From Bacteroidia bacterium (GTDB lineage: Bacteria; Bacteroidota; Bacteroidia; Cytophagales; Cyclobacteriaceae), in the NCBI GenBank assembly GCA_012031955.1, contig JAAURZ010000091.1, positions 1-7,981 on the forward strand: a stretch of DNA of 7,981 bases, given 5' to 3'. Of this stretch, positions 1-7,577 are shown piece by piece (the stretch's first letter is position 1; every line of letters begins with the position of its first letter). A program made the position numbers and the translations under genes. Under the pieces are notes generated by a model. It worked only from the letters and a program-made list of their open reading frames with translations. It was not told the DNA's origin and did no database searches.

Positions 1-21
1 TCATTTTCCAACCCACAGAAT

Positions 22-291
22 TTATTTTTTCGGAGGTACTCCAATTATCCTCACCTTTCCATCAAAGACTTTATAACCAAGATCACCCTCCAGTTTTTTA
101 ATCAAGGGCTGCCGCCAGTAAGTCATGTGCGCCACCAATTCCGCGATGGAGTGTTGTCCCGAAGGTTGCGTCATGGCTTGTGGTTCGGTCACGTCCTGCA
201 GCTTGGCTTTGATGGAGTCGCCAAACCAGGGCTCTCCTTCAAACACGGTTTGAAATGTGTTTACGTAATCCTGAATCCTTGTTGCTGTCAT
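22..291 (-). CDS. DinB/YfiT-superfamily protein, truncated as sequenced
   Basis: This 89-residue reading frame matches the N-terminal half of the DinB/YfiT-like four-helix-bundle superfamily. The segment GQHSIAELVAHMTYWRQ (about residues 46-61) is the usual helix with the first metal-ligand histidine, here H55, followed by IKKLEGD, also typical. Members are usually 150-170 residues and have a second HxxxH ligand pair near the C-terminus; that half is missing. The frame ends at a TAA (22-24) directly after an AAAAAA run. One extra A would keep the frame open to the window edge, reading ...PPKKINSVGWKM. The gene therefore probably continues leftward past base 1 and is broken by a missing base, but real truncation cannot be excluded. 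It starts 12 nt after the stop of the upstream DinB gene, so the two are likely cotranscribed. Superfamily members include metal-dependent thiol S-transferases and many proteins of unknown function; no substrate can be assigned. Confidence 0.7.
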   Translation of the reverse strand: MTATRIQDYVNTFQTVFEGEPWFGDSIKAKLQDVTEPQAMTQPSGQHSIAELVAHMTYWRQPLIKKLEGDLGYKVFDGKVRIIGVPPKK

Positions 292-303
292 ACGGTATGT
301 TGG

Positions 304-774
304 TTAATGTTCATGTTTCGTGTATTTGGTGCCGATGTAATCGATGAAGTCCGGCTCGACGCCCTGGTTGCGGATAAACAGTTGTACCTGTGCACGGTGG
401 TGGATGCTGTGGTAGTTCAGTTGCAACGCAATATCTTTGAGTGGTGTCGACCAGTGTTTGTCGTCGTAACCGATGAAGTGAGCATCTTCGTGTAGCGCTG
501 CCTCATCCACTTTTTCGAGGTATTGTATCCAGGCGTTTACGCTGCGACGCCATTCATGCGCCAGCGAATCCAGCGGATACACGGGCAGCCACCAGTCCAT
601 GTATGGTTTTTGCGGGTACATGCTGATGCGCGCCATCCATTTGTCCTGCGAGTTGATGAGGTGGCTCATATGTCGGACCGCATCCTCCTGCATTGTGAGG
701 GTTTTTATTTTCTCGATCATTTTCTTGTTGGCTTCATCATTGAAGCGAAATGTTTCCAGCAGGTATGCTTTCAT
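304..774 (-). CDS. DinB family protein
   Basis: Intact protein of the DinB/YfiT superfamily, a four-helix bundle that usually binds a divalent metal through three histidines. Counting from the start at 774 (156 residues), the expected ligands are H38 in HMSHLINSQDKW and H122/H126 in NYHSIHHRAQ; HxxxHR(A/G)Q is the signature. The Trp-rich WMARI...MDWWLPVYPL segment is also common in the group. An in-frame ATG at 786 would add four residues (MSTK). I prefer 774 because homologues as I remember them begin MKxYLL, and because a -7-type promoter box at 797-804 would otherwise leave almost no leader. There is no signal peptide, so it is probably cytoplasmic. It lies 59 nt after the AraC gene end (786 start: 59 nt; 774 start: 71 nt) and 12 nt before a second DinB-like gene. 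Some relatives are thiol-dependent S-transferases, but the reaction here is unknown. DinB here is not the Y-family DNA polymerase. Confidence 0.85.
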   Translation of the reverse strand: MKAYLLETFRFNDEANKKMIEKIKTLTMQEDAVRHMSHLINSQDKWMARISMYPQKPYMDWWLPVYPLDSLAHEWRRSVNAWIQYLEKVDEAALHEDAHFIGYDDKHWSTPLKDIALQLNYHSIHHRAQVQLFIRNQGVEPDFIDYIGTKYTKHEH

Positions 775-796
775 TTTGGTTGACAATTGAGATGAA

Positions 797-804
797 CAAA
801 TTTA
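797..804 (-). promoter_or_regulatory. Possible Bacteroidota -7 promoter box before the DinB pair
   Basis: On the minus strand these bases read TAAATTTG, an exact match to the Bacteroidota -7 consensus TAnnTTTG. Transcription would begin near 790, just ahead of the DinB gene. No convincing TTG-type -33 element lies at the right distance (the nearest is a weak TTCG about 14 nt upstream), so the call rests on the -7 box and its position alone. If real, the DinB pair has its own promoter besides any read-through from the regulator gene. Confidence 0.4.
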
Positions 805-845
805 CGGTGATAAGGACGAAGGCGCGCTGTGATTTCTTGCTAATG

Positions 846-1702
846 TCAGGCTATGGCGCTGCGGTATTGTGAGGGGCTCTGCTTGAAGTGTTGCCTGTAT
901 GTGGTTGCAAACTGCTCGGTGCTGTTGAAACCGCAGTGGCACGCAATTTCAGCCACGGTTAATTGCGGCTGCGCAAGCAACTGTTGTGCGTGCTGTAGTC
1001 GAAGCGTGGTGAGGTAGCGATAGGGCGAAATGAACGCATAACGCTTTTGAAAATGCGGCTGAAGTGGAACAGGCTCACACAGCAGTGATCGGCCAGTTGC
1101 TGCAGGCTGATGTTTTGATTGAAATGATCATGAAGAAATGCGAGCGCATTTTCAACGGTTGCGAGATGGTAGCGTTTTAACGACGCCGGTAGTTCTGGCA
1201 ATTCCGGGCAGTGTGTAAGAAGTCGCATAATGTCACCCACGATGCGCAGCACCAGTTCATCTACCGGCATGTGGTGTTGCTTTTCTTCCAGCATGGCGAG
1301 CAACTGCCGGTGAAAGTAGTTAATCTGCGGGGAGGTGTTAATGAGCACGGAGGCGACGTCGTTGTTGTGAAAGAACCAGGGTGCCAGCCGGCCGTAGTCG
1401 GCAGTCATGCGTTCGTAAAACGCCGGCGTAAAGTCAAGCACCGTGCACAGGTCGGGTTGGTCGTTGAGTGTGGTCGCGGTGGTGTGTTCCGTGCCCGGCT
1501 TGGTGAGCAGCACACGCCCGATGTGAACTTCGTGCCTGTTTCTGAAAATGTTGTATTCGAAATAGCCCGCCCGTACGAAACATATGTCGAACGCCTTGTT
1601 GTATTCTTTCGCCGACAAAGAGCATTCGGTGCAATGGCACTTGAAATTGAGTACGCGATAAAAGTCGCCGCGGTGGAGTATGGATACGTCGGCTTCAACC
1701 AT
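846..1702 (-). CDS. AraC-family transcriptional regulator (frameshifted as sequenced)
   Basis: A DNA-binding regulator with an N-terminal cupin-like sensor region (about residues 10-160) and a C-terminal AraC/XylS double helix-turn-helix. The first HTH is clear in ISLQQLADHCCVSLFHFSRIF (about 198-218). The second, LTVAEIACHCGFNSTEQF followed by TYRQHFKQSPSQYR, lies in another frame and ends at a TGA at 846-848. As sequenced the first frame runs off at 959, giving a 247-residue protein with a nonsense tail. The frames cross between about 1024 and 1048. Adding one base restores ...FKSVMRSFSPYRYLTTLRL or a similar reading; removing two bases gives FKSVMRSSPYRYL, which fits the usual helix spacing slightly better. 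The rebuilt protein is about 285 residues. The N-terminal KCHCTEC cluster (C22, C24, C27) plus C41 is notable and could be a metal or redox site (inference). It lies 69 nt after the barrel gene and just upstream of the DinB pair, its plausible targets. Confidence 0.85.
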
Positions 1703-1771
1703 CTACGAATTTACGAGGAAGCGGCCGCGAACGATGCGCCGCAGGCGGGAAAAAGCAAGAATCCACAGGCG

Positions 1772-2601
1772 CTAACGGCCGATAAAAAACTGGAATTTTC
1801 CCTGCACGATCACGTTGAGTCGCGGCTGGCCTGCCACGAACTTGGAAATGGTGATGGCAAGCGAAGTTTTATCGCCCACCATTTTGCCAAAATCCGTACG
1901 GAGAAAAAGGAAATAATTCTTTTCGGCAAACGACTTGGTGTATTGCGGGTTGAGTCCGATCCATGCCTGGAGCGATTCAAGTTGGATGATAAGCGGCGCC
2001 TGCAGGGTGAAGTTTTGCAACCGGTCGTCCTTTTCAGGGTCTTCGGCGTCGGGCAGACCATTGATGCCGGCGAGGCTGTTGGCTTCACTGCCCGACAACT
2101 GGACGCGAAGCTCCGGGTACAACATCACACCGGGCGTAAGCCGGTACGACACATAACCCCCGGGTTGTAAATCCACGTGCCCGCGCCCCGTCCGAGCCGC
2201 GACTGCCCGGTGGGAGCGGTCACTTCCAGGTAGGCAGATACGCGCTCCACACCGATAACACCCTTCTTATAATAGGGCGCCCCCATATAGAGCATATGAA
2301 TGTCGCCTATCCCGGTGGTATTTTCGAAGCCACCGTAATCGCCATTGAATACATTGTGAAGGAAGGGAACGGCGAGGCCAAAAAGGTGCTTGCCGTTTCC
2401 CAGTCCGTAGTAATATCCCAGTCGCGCTGAATAAAATTTGGATTCATTGTAAAACAAATCCGACTCGAAATCCAGCGCCACGCGGCTCTTCATCGTGGTC
2501 GGGTTCGCAGCGTCGTCCAAATCAACGAACTCACCATCCTGCTGCGCGAAGGCAGCCGCAGCGGCGGAAATAAATATCAGGATGGCAAGTGGTGTTCTCA
2601 T
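1772..2601 (-). CDS. Outer-membrane beta-barrel protein, transporter/MetA-like (frameshifted as sequenced)
   Basis: A secreted barrel-like protein. The N-terminus MRTPLAILIFISAAAAAFA-QQ is a clear signal peptide with an AFA cleavage site (after about residue 19). The rest has alternating polar and hydrophobic strands rich in Tyr, Phe and Gly (FYSARLGYYYGLGNG, YLEVTAPTGQSRLG, YVSYRLTPGVMLYPELRVQLSG), with TAPTGQSRLGRGAGTW resembling the loop region of MetA/phenol-degradation-type outer-membrane proteins. The assignment to that superfamily is tentative; the substrate is unknown. The reading frame breaks at the C5 run at 2157-2161: the first frame ends in CRTGLRPV, and adding one C on the plus strand gives ...WIYNPGGYVSYRLTPG..., continuous to TAG at 1772-1774, about 276 residues in all. 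Both halves are family-like, so this looks like a sequencing or assembly deletion. The start is 12 nt downstream of the DPP IV stop, with no promoter room, so the two genes are probably one operon. Confidence 0.7.
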
Positions 2602-2613
2602 AGGGTTGTGCTG

Positions 2614-4810
2614 CTATTTTCCTCCGGGAGGACAATTTGTTCGCAGGAAGTTGGTATATAAAGTCGACAGGTGTTCAAATGTTCCCTCGCCCTCACTTAT
2701 GCTGTGCGTGCGATTGGGGTAGGGCATGAATTGAAACTGCTTGTTGTATTTGATCAATTCGTTCAGCAGCATCTCAGCATTCTGGTAGTGCACATTGTCG
2801 TCGCCCGTGCCGTGAATGTAAAGCAGGTTGCCCTTCAGGTTTTTGGCGTAGGTGATGGGGGAGCCTTTCACAAAGTCGTCGTAATTTTCCTGCGGCAGTC
2901 CCATGTACCGTTCCTGGTAAATGTTGTCGTAGGTGAGTTGATTGCCTACCGCCGCCACGGCGATGCCTGTCTTGTAGATGTCCGGATATTGGAACATCAG
3001 GTTGAGCGTTGCCGAACCGCCGCCGCTCCATCCCCACACCGCTATGCGATCAGCGTCCACAAACTTCCACTTCAGTATTTCTTTTGCGCCCATAGCCTGA
3101 TCGCGAATGTTGACGATGCCTATTTTCCGGTAGATGGCCTTGCGCCAGCCGGCGCCCTTTGGTGCGGGAGTGCCGCGGTTGTCGAGCGAGATGTAAATAT
3201 ACCCGTCGTCCACCATCTTACCCTGGTACAGGTGGTTGTTGCCCACACCGTAGCTGTCGGTTACGTTGGCGCCCCAGGGTTCGGTGTAAACGTAAAACAC
3301 CACCGGATATTTTTGCTTGCGTCGAAGTCTGCGGGCTTCACCATCCAGCCATCCATAGTCACACCGTCTTCCGTGGTTATCTTAAAAAACTCGACGCGCT
3401 TGGGCCCTTGGGCCTTTGCAAGTTGGCTGTCAATACCCTTGGAGGCGTCCAGCGGCTTGTGGTCAGCCAGCGAAACCATCTCGCTCACTGGCCTGGTATA
3501 GCTGTTGGAGAAGCGGTGATGCGCCCACAGGCCTGACGGTGCTACCGAATAGTTGTGCGAGCCTGCCTGCGTCGCGGGCGAAAGGCGCTCCATCTTTCCC
3601 TTGCCGTCCAGCCGGCTACGATACAGATATTTCTGCGTAGCGTTGTCGGGCGATGCGAGGTAATACACGTAGCCTTTCTTTTCATCGATGTGCTTCAGTG
3701 CAATCACGTCGTAGTTGCCGGCTGTTATCAGCGTCTCTTTCTTACCATCCACACTGAGCCTGAACAAATGGCGCCAGCCATCCTTCTCCGACGTCCACAA
3801 AATCTCTTTGCCACCGCCCAGCCACTCTACATGATGTTTGAAATCTACATCGTATGCATTTTCGGCGGAAGCCGGCGTGTATATGTCTACCCATGCATCG
3901 TCTTTCTCCGACCACATGGTGGAGGCAGCGCCTGTGGTTGTATTCAGCACCATCAGCTTGCTTTCGTTTTGTTTCCGGTTCAACTGCTGGATCAGCAAAT
4001 TGCCGGTGCCGGGAATAAATTCCATGCGCACGATGTAGTGCTGCCTGGGGTCGCCGGGTACACTCATCCAGGTAACCTTCTTTGTAGCTACGTCCATCAC
4101 GCCGACTTTGCAGGCGGAGGGACTTTGACCTACTTTCGGATACTCAACCGGAATGACCTGCGAATAGATCGAGTCCGTATTGTCGATCATATAAAAGTCT
4201 TTTGTGCCGCGCGCGTCTATTTGCCAGAAGGCTACCATTTTGTTGTCGGGGCTCCATCGGATGCCGTCGCGGCATGCAAATTCTTCTTCGTACACCCAGT
4301 CGAAGGTGCCATATATGAACTTCCTGTTGCCGTCGGTCGTCAGGGCGCTGGTCTTGCCGGTTGCAATGTCTTCCACGAAAATATTGTGTTCGCTGACGTA
4401 GGCGACCTGCGTGGCATCTGGTGAAAACTTTGCAAACATCAGCGACGATTCAGGCCGTGCCGTGCCGATTTGCCTGAGGCTGTTGCTCGCAAAGTCCAGC
4501 ACCCAGTAGTCGCCGCGCGTGTTGATACGCCACACCTTTTGGCTGTTGGTGTATATCAGCGCCTTTTTGCCGTCGGCGGAGAACTGGTAGTGTTCCAGTT
4601 TCAGCGGCGACTGGCTGCCGGAAGGAGTAAGCTGCCTGGCGTTGATTACCACCGTTCTTTCATTGCCGGGCAACGCGTAGGAAACAAGTTCGTTTTTCTC
4701 GACCTGGTACATCGACTTGCCGTCGGGCGACCAGGATACGCGCTGGGCTTTGGCGCTCCACGCCACCGTGATGACAAAAGGAGCAGAAATAATCTTTTTC
4801 TAAACATCAT
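2614..4810 (-). CDS. Dipeptidyl peptidase IV-type S9 serine peptidase (two frameshifts as sequenced)
   Basis: A periplasmic or secreted prolyl dipeptidyl peptidase that removes X-Pro dipeptides from peptide N-termini. The rebuilt protein is about 732 residues, the usual DPP IV length. The N-terminal beta-propeller carries DWVYEEEF (about 171-178), whose Glu pair binds the substrate amino terminus. The C-terminal alpha/beta-hydrolase domain has the oxyanion Tyr in FYVYTEPWG (about 509), nucleophile Ser in GWSGGG (about 596), Asp in HGTGDDNVHYQN (about 671) and His in NRTHSI (about 703). Two frame breaks occur. At the T5 run 3310-3314 the propeller frame ends NIRWCFTF, and one added base gives SKKYPVVFYVY. 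At the A4 run 4776-4779 one added base joins MFRKRLFLLL to FVITVAWSAKA-Q, a good signal peptide. Without that repair the longest body frame starts at a GTG (4764-4766) inside the signal region. The first ATG is at 4810 or 4807. The barrel gene follows after 12 nt. Confidence 0.92.
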
Positions 4811-4862
4811 ACTATAGCTATTATCTATTGAGATACACTGCGTTGAAGCGCTAATTAAGACG

Positions 4863-4892
4863 AACAGATGGTAATTGCAATGTAAATCTGTT
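4863..4892. repeat. 30-bp interrupted palindrome in the divergent promoter region
   Basis: Outer arms AACAGAT (4863-4869) and ATCTGTT (4886-4892) are exact reverse complements, and the central ATTGCAAT (4874-4881) is itself a palindrome with the same axis (between 4877 and 4878). The two 4-nt spacers do not pair, so 22 of 30 positions are symmetric. The right arm runs into the TTG of the helicase promoter -33 element. This geometry is what an operator for a dimeric or tetrameric repressor would look like, but no regulator can be named. The rest of 4811-4862 is AT-rich and holds no clear promoter for the DPP IV gene. Confidence 0.45.
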
Positions 4893-4917
4893 GCCAACTT
4901 TATTTAGCGTACCTTTG
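4891..4917 (+). promoter_or_regulatory. Bacteroidota-type promoter of the DEAD-box helicase gene
   Basis: The box TACCTTTG (4910-4917) matches the Bacteroidota -7 consensus TAnnTTTG exactly and is followed by CGCC. A TTG (4891-4893) 16 nt upstream serves as a -33 element, slightly closer than the usual 19 or so. Transcription would start near 4924, leaving a leader of about 18 nt before the ATG at 4942. There is no Shine-Dalgarno sequence, as is normal in this phylum. Confidence 0.7.
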
Positions 4918-4941
4918 CGCCTTACTTATCAAATATTATCA

Positions 4942-6638
4942 ATGAAATCATTCGAATCCCTGGGGCTTTCCCGGGGTCTTGTGGAGTCGGTTCAGCAAAT
5001 CGGCTTTGAAATACCTACTCCCATACAACAAGAAGCCATACCTGTATTACTGAATGGAAACCGCGATTTTGTCGGGCTTGCACAAACGGGCACCGGCAAA
5101 ACGGCAGCATTTGGACTGCCGTTGCTGGAACTGGTAGACGACAAGGCGCGGCAGACGCAGGCGCTGGTGCTGGCTCCCACGCGCGAGCTCGGCCTGCAAA
5201 TAGCTTCCGACCTTGAAAATTTCTCGGAGCGGTTCAAGAAGTTCAACATCGTAGCCGTGTATGGCGGCTCGAGCATAAGCGAACAAATTCGCAAAGTTAA
5301 AAAGGGCGCCCAGATCATCGTGGCCACGCCTGGACGTCTCATCGATATGATCGACCGCAAGGCCGTGGACCTCGCCACCATCCGATACGTGGTGCTCGAC
5401 GAGGCCGACGAGATGCTCAACATGGGTTTTAAAGAGGACCTCGACTATATTCTTTCCAAGACGCCGGAGGACAAAAGCACGTGGCTGTTTTCTGCACGAT
5501 GCCCAAAGAGGTGCGGGCCATCATGAAGAACTACATGGCCGATCCTTACGAACTCACCATAGGCGAGAAGAACACGGGCAACGTGAACATCGAGCACGTG
5601 TATGTGATGGTGGAAGAGCGCGACAAGTACCAGGCGCTAAAACGCATTCTCGACTTCAACCCCGACATATTCGGGCTCATTTTCTGTCGCACGCGCATCG
5701 ACACGCAGCGCATAGCGGAGATGCTGATGAAGGATGGATACAACGCCGACTCACTGCACGGCGACCTCACGCAACAACAGCGCGACCGTGTGATGATGAA
5801 GTTTCGTCAGCGCAACCTGAAGATACTGGTGGCCACAGACGTGGCCGCGCGTGGCATCGATGTGGAAGACATCACACATGTGATTCACATGAACATTCCC
5901 GACGAAATGGAGTTTTACACCCACCGGAGCGGCCGCACGGCGCGTGCCGGCAAAAAGGGCGTATCTATCGCCATGGTGGCGCGCAAGGAACTGGGCAAGG
6001 TGAAGCAGATTGAAAAGACACTGAAGTCGCCCTTCCGCCGCATGATGGTGCCCACCGGCCCTGAAGTATGTCAGCGGCAGTTGCTCGCCCTCATGCGTCG
6101 CGTACATGAGGTGAAGGTGAATGAAGTGGAGATAGGCGCATTTCTGCCTGCCGTGTACGAAGAACTGAAAGACCTGAGCAAGGATGAACTCATCAAACGG
6201 TTTGCTTCTATCGAGTTCAACCGTTTTCTCGACTACTATCGCAATGCACACGACCTGAATGTGGCTGAGGGCAAAGGGGATGGCGCCGGCGAACGCTATG
6301 TAACGGGCACGCGCTTCTTCATTAACCTCGGCAAAATGGACGGCATCGACAAAGCCGGGCTGCTCGAGATTATTGACGACTGCTGCGGGGTCGGCAAAAA
6401 GCAAATCGGCAGGATTGATTTGAAAGGCGCCTACTCATTCTTTGAAGTAGACAAAGACCGTGCTGACGACATTACAAGCGGATTCAGTGGCGTGGAGTTT
6501 CGGGGTCGCCAAGTGCGCACGGAGATTACCGATGCCAAGGAAAGCAGCGACGGCAAGTCGAAGAAGGGTGGCAAGTTCTTTGGCAAGAAGGACAGCTACA
6601 AGAATAAAGACAAGAAGAAGGGGAGAAGCAAGCGCTGA
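4942..6638 (+). CDS. DEAD-box ATP-dependent RNA helicase with DbpA-type RNA-binding domain (frameshifted as sequenced)
   Basis: An ATP-driven RNA-unwinding enzyme of the DeaD/CsdA/DbpA group, acting in ribosome assembly or cold-shock RNA remodelling. In the rebuilt 565-residue protein the motifs are in order: Q motif in GFEIPTPIQQ (21-30), Walker A AQTGTGKT (47-54), PTREL (79-83), TPGR (129-132), DEAD (153-156), SAT (184-186), LIFCRTR (246-252), VATDVAARGID (297-307) and HRSGRTARAGK (328-338). A DbpA-like RNA-binding domain spans about 453-530 (TRFFINLGKMDG...FSGVEFRGRQVR), followed by a Lys/Gly-rich tail. As sequenced, the frame breaks inside motif III next to A5496: TCT GCA CGA reads SAR, while one extra A gives SATMPKEVRAIM. 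Without repair the product would stop after about 194 residues. The ATG at 4942 is chosen because MKSFESLGLS matches family N-termini and follows the promoter; an in-frame ATG at 4891 lies in the promoter itself. Confidence 0.93.
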
Positions 6639-6660
6639 CCTCAGCGCTTGCTTTTTCTTT
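6626..6660. terminator. Terminator hairpin built from the 3' ends of two convergent genes
   Basis: Bases 6626-6638 and 6641-6653 are exact 13-nt reverse complements separated only by CC. On the plus strand the stem is followed by TTTTTCTTT (6652-6660), a good intrinsic terminator for the helicase gene. On the minus strand the sequence after the stem is G/A-rich with few Ts, so it is less convincing as a terminator for the protease gene. The left arm lies in the helicase coding end and the right arm in the protease coding end, so it overlaps both coding sequences. Confidence 0.8.
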
Positions 6661-7558
6661 CCACCGGCACAATCGTGACGTGCAATAATTCGGTATGACG
6701 TATCACAGACACGTCGGTCACGTTCAATATCTCTTTTTTCGTCAATGCCTTAAACAGTTCTTGCGTATTATTGACAGGCTTGCCATCGAAAGAGACAATG
6801 ATATCACCTTCTTTTATCTGCGACAACGCGGCGGGCGACCCGGGTTCGATACTTACCACAAACAAGCCATGATGATTGGGCAGGTGGTAGTGTCGTAATA
6901 TCTTGTTGTTTACCGGCACTTCCTGCAACGCAAAGCCAAGATAGGCCTTGAATACTTTGCCTGTCTGAATAAGCTGGCTTGCAATTTCCTTGGCCGTGTT
7001 GATGCTCACCGAAAAGCTGAGTCCTTGCGCTCCCTGAATGATGGCCGTGTTTACACCCACTACGTCGCCGTCGGTGGTGATCATAGGGCCGCCGGAGTTA
7101 CCCGGGTTGAGCGCCGCGTCGGTTTGTATCACGTTGTCGACGAGCTGGCCGGACTGCGTTCGCAGCGAGCGGCCGAGCGCGCTCACCACGCCGGTGGTAA
7201 CCGTGTGCTGGTAACCATAAGGGTTGCCGATGGCGATAACCAGTTGTCCTATCTGCAAACCCGAGACGTCGCCGAGGTGCGCTACCGAGTACCCTTCTGT
7301 ATAAATCTTGATGATGGCAAGATCGGTGTCGGGGTCCTGCCCGATGAGCATGCCCTCGATCTCGTTTTCATTTAGCAGGCTTACCATAATTTTGTCGGCG
7401 CCTGCCACCACGTGGCTGTTGGTGAAGACGAGACCGTCGGAAGAAAAGATAAACCCCGATCCCGATCCCGCGGGTCTCAGTTTGCCAGCTTTGTCCTTCC
7501 GGTACACATCAATTTTGACGACCGCGTTCTTGGTTTTGTCCACGGCGTCGATGATCAT
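6641..7558 (-). CDS. HtrA/DegP-like trypsin-fold serine protease with one PDZ domain
   Basis: A 305-residue S1C-family protease for protein quality control. The catalytic triad is visible: H49 in TNSHVV, D79 in DTDLAI and S155 in NPGNSGGP. The N-terminal part GSGSGFIFSSDGLVFTNSHV and AIGNPYGYQHTVTTGVVS are typical HtrA segments. A single PDZ domain follows (about 205-298), with YLGFAL as the likely carboxylate-binding loop and GSPAALSQIKEGDIIVSFDGKPV as the core. Unlike classical DegP there is no signal peptide or membrane anchor, so as written it would be cytoplasmic. The start is uncertain: a TAA sits directly before this ATG in frame, and a strong AAGGAGG (7578-7584) lies 19 nt upstream, next to another ATG (7572-7574) in a different frame. 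The N-terminus may thus be damaged by an indel or be misassigned. It converges on the helicase gene with a 2-nt gap, and both proteins end in SKR. Confidence 0.9.
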   Translation of the reverse strand: MIIDAVDKTKNAVVKIDVYRKDKAGKLRPAGSGSGFIFSSDGLVFTNSHVVAGADKIMVSLLNENEIEGMLIGQDPDTDLAIIKIYTEGYSVAHLGDVSGLQIGQLVIAIGNPYGYQHTVTTGVVSALGRSLRTQSGQLVDNVIQTDAALNPGNSGGPMITTDGDVVGVNTAIIQGAQGLSFSVSINTAKEIASQLIQTGKVFKAYLGFALQEVPVNNKILRHYHLPNHHGLFVVSIEPGSPAALSQIKEGDIIVSFDGKPVNNTQELFKALTKKEILNVTDVSVIRHTELLHVTIVPVERKSKR

Positions 7559-7577
7559 TTAGAAAAGAATCCATATT

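Noticed and set aside
22..774. DinB as a Y-family DNA polymerase (Pol IV)
   Set aside because: The proteins are short four-helix metal-binding proteins of the DinB/YfiT superfamily; no polymerase motifs are present.
1211..2170. Long rightward reading frame opposite the AraC and barrel genes (319 codons)
   Set aside because: It is the antisense shadow of two genes with clear family motifs, has no domain of its own, and crosses the gap between them.
3555..4424. Long rightward reading frame (289 codons) opposite the DPP IV propeller
   Set aside because: It has no recognisable motif or promoter and mirrors the codon bias of the peptidase on the other strand.
5481..5526. Programmed ribosomal frameshifting in the helicase or other broken genes
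   Set aside because: No slippery heptamer followed by a structured element is visible at 5496, and breaks in four unrelated genes nearby are better explained by base-calling deletions.
5751..6404. Leftward reading frame (217 codons) opposite the helicase C-terminal half
   Set aside because: It is an antisense shadow of a well-supported coding region; the His-rich composition comes from complementing helicase codons.
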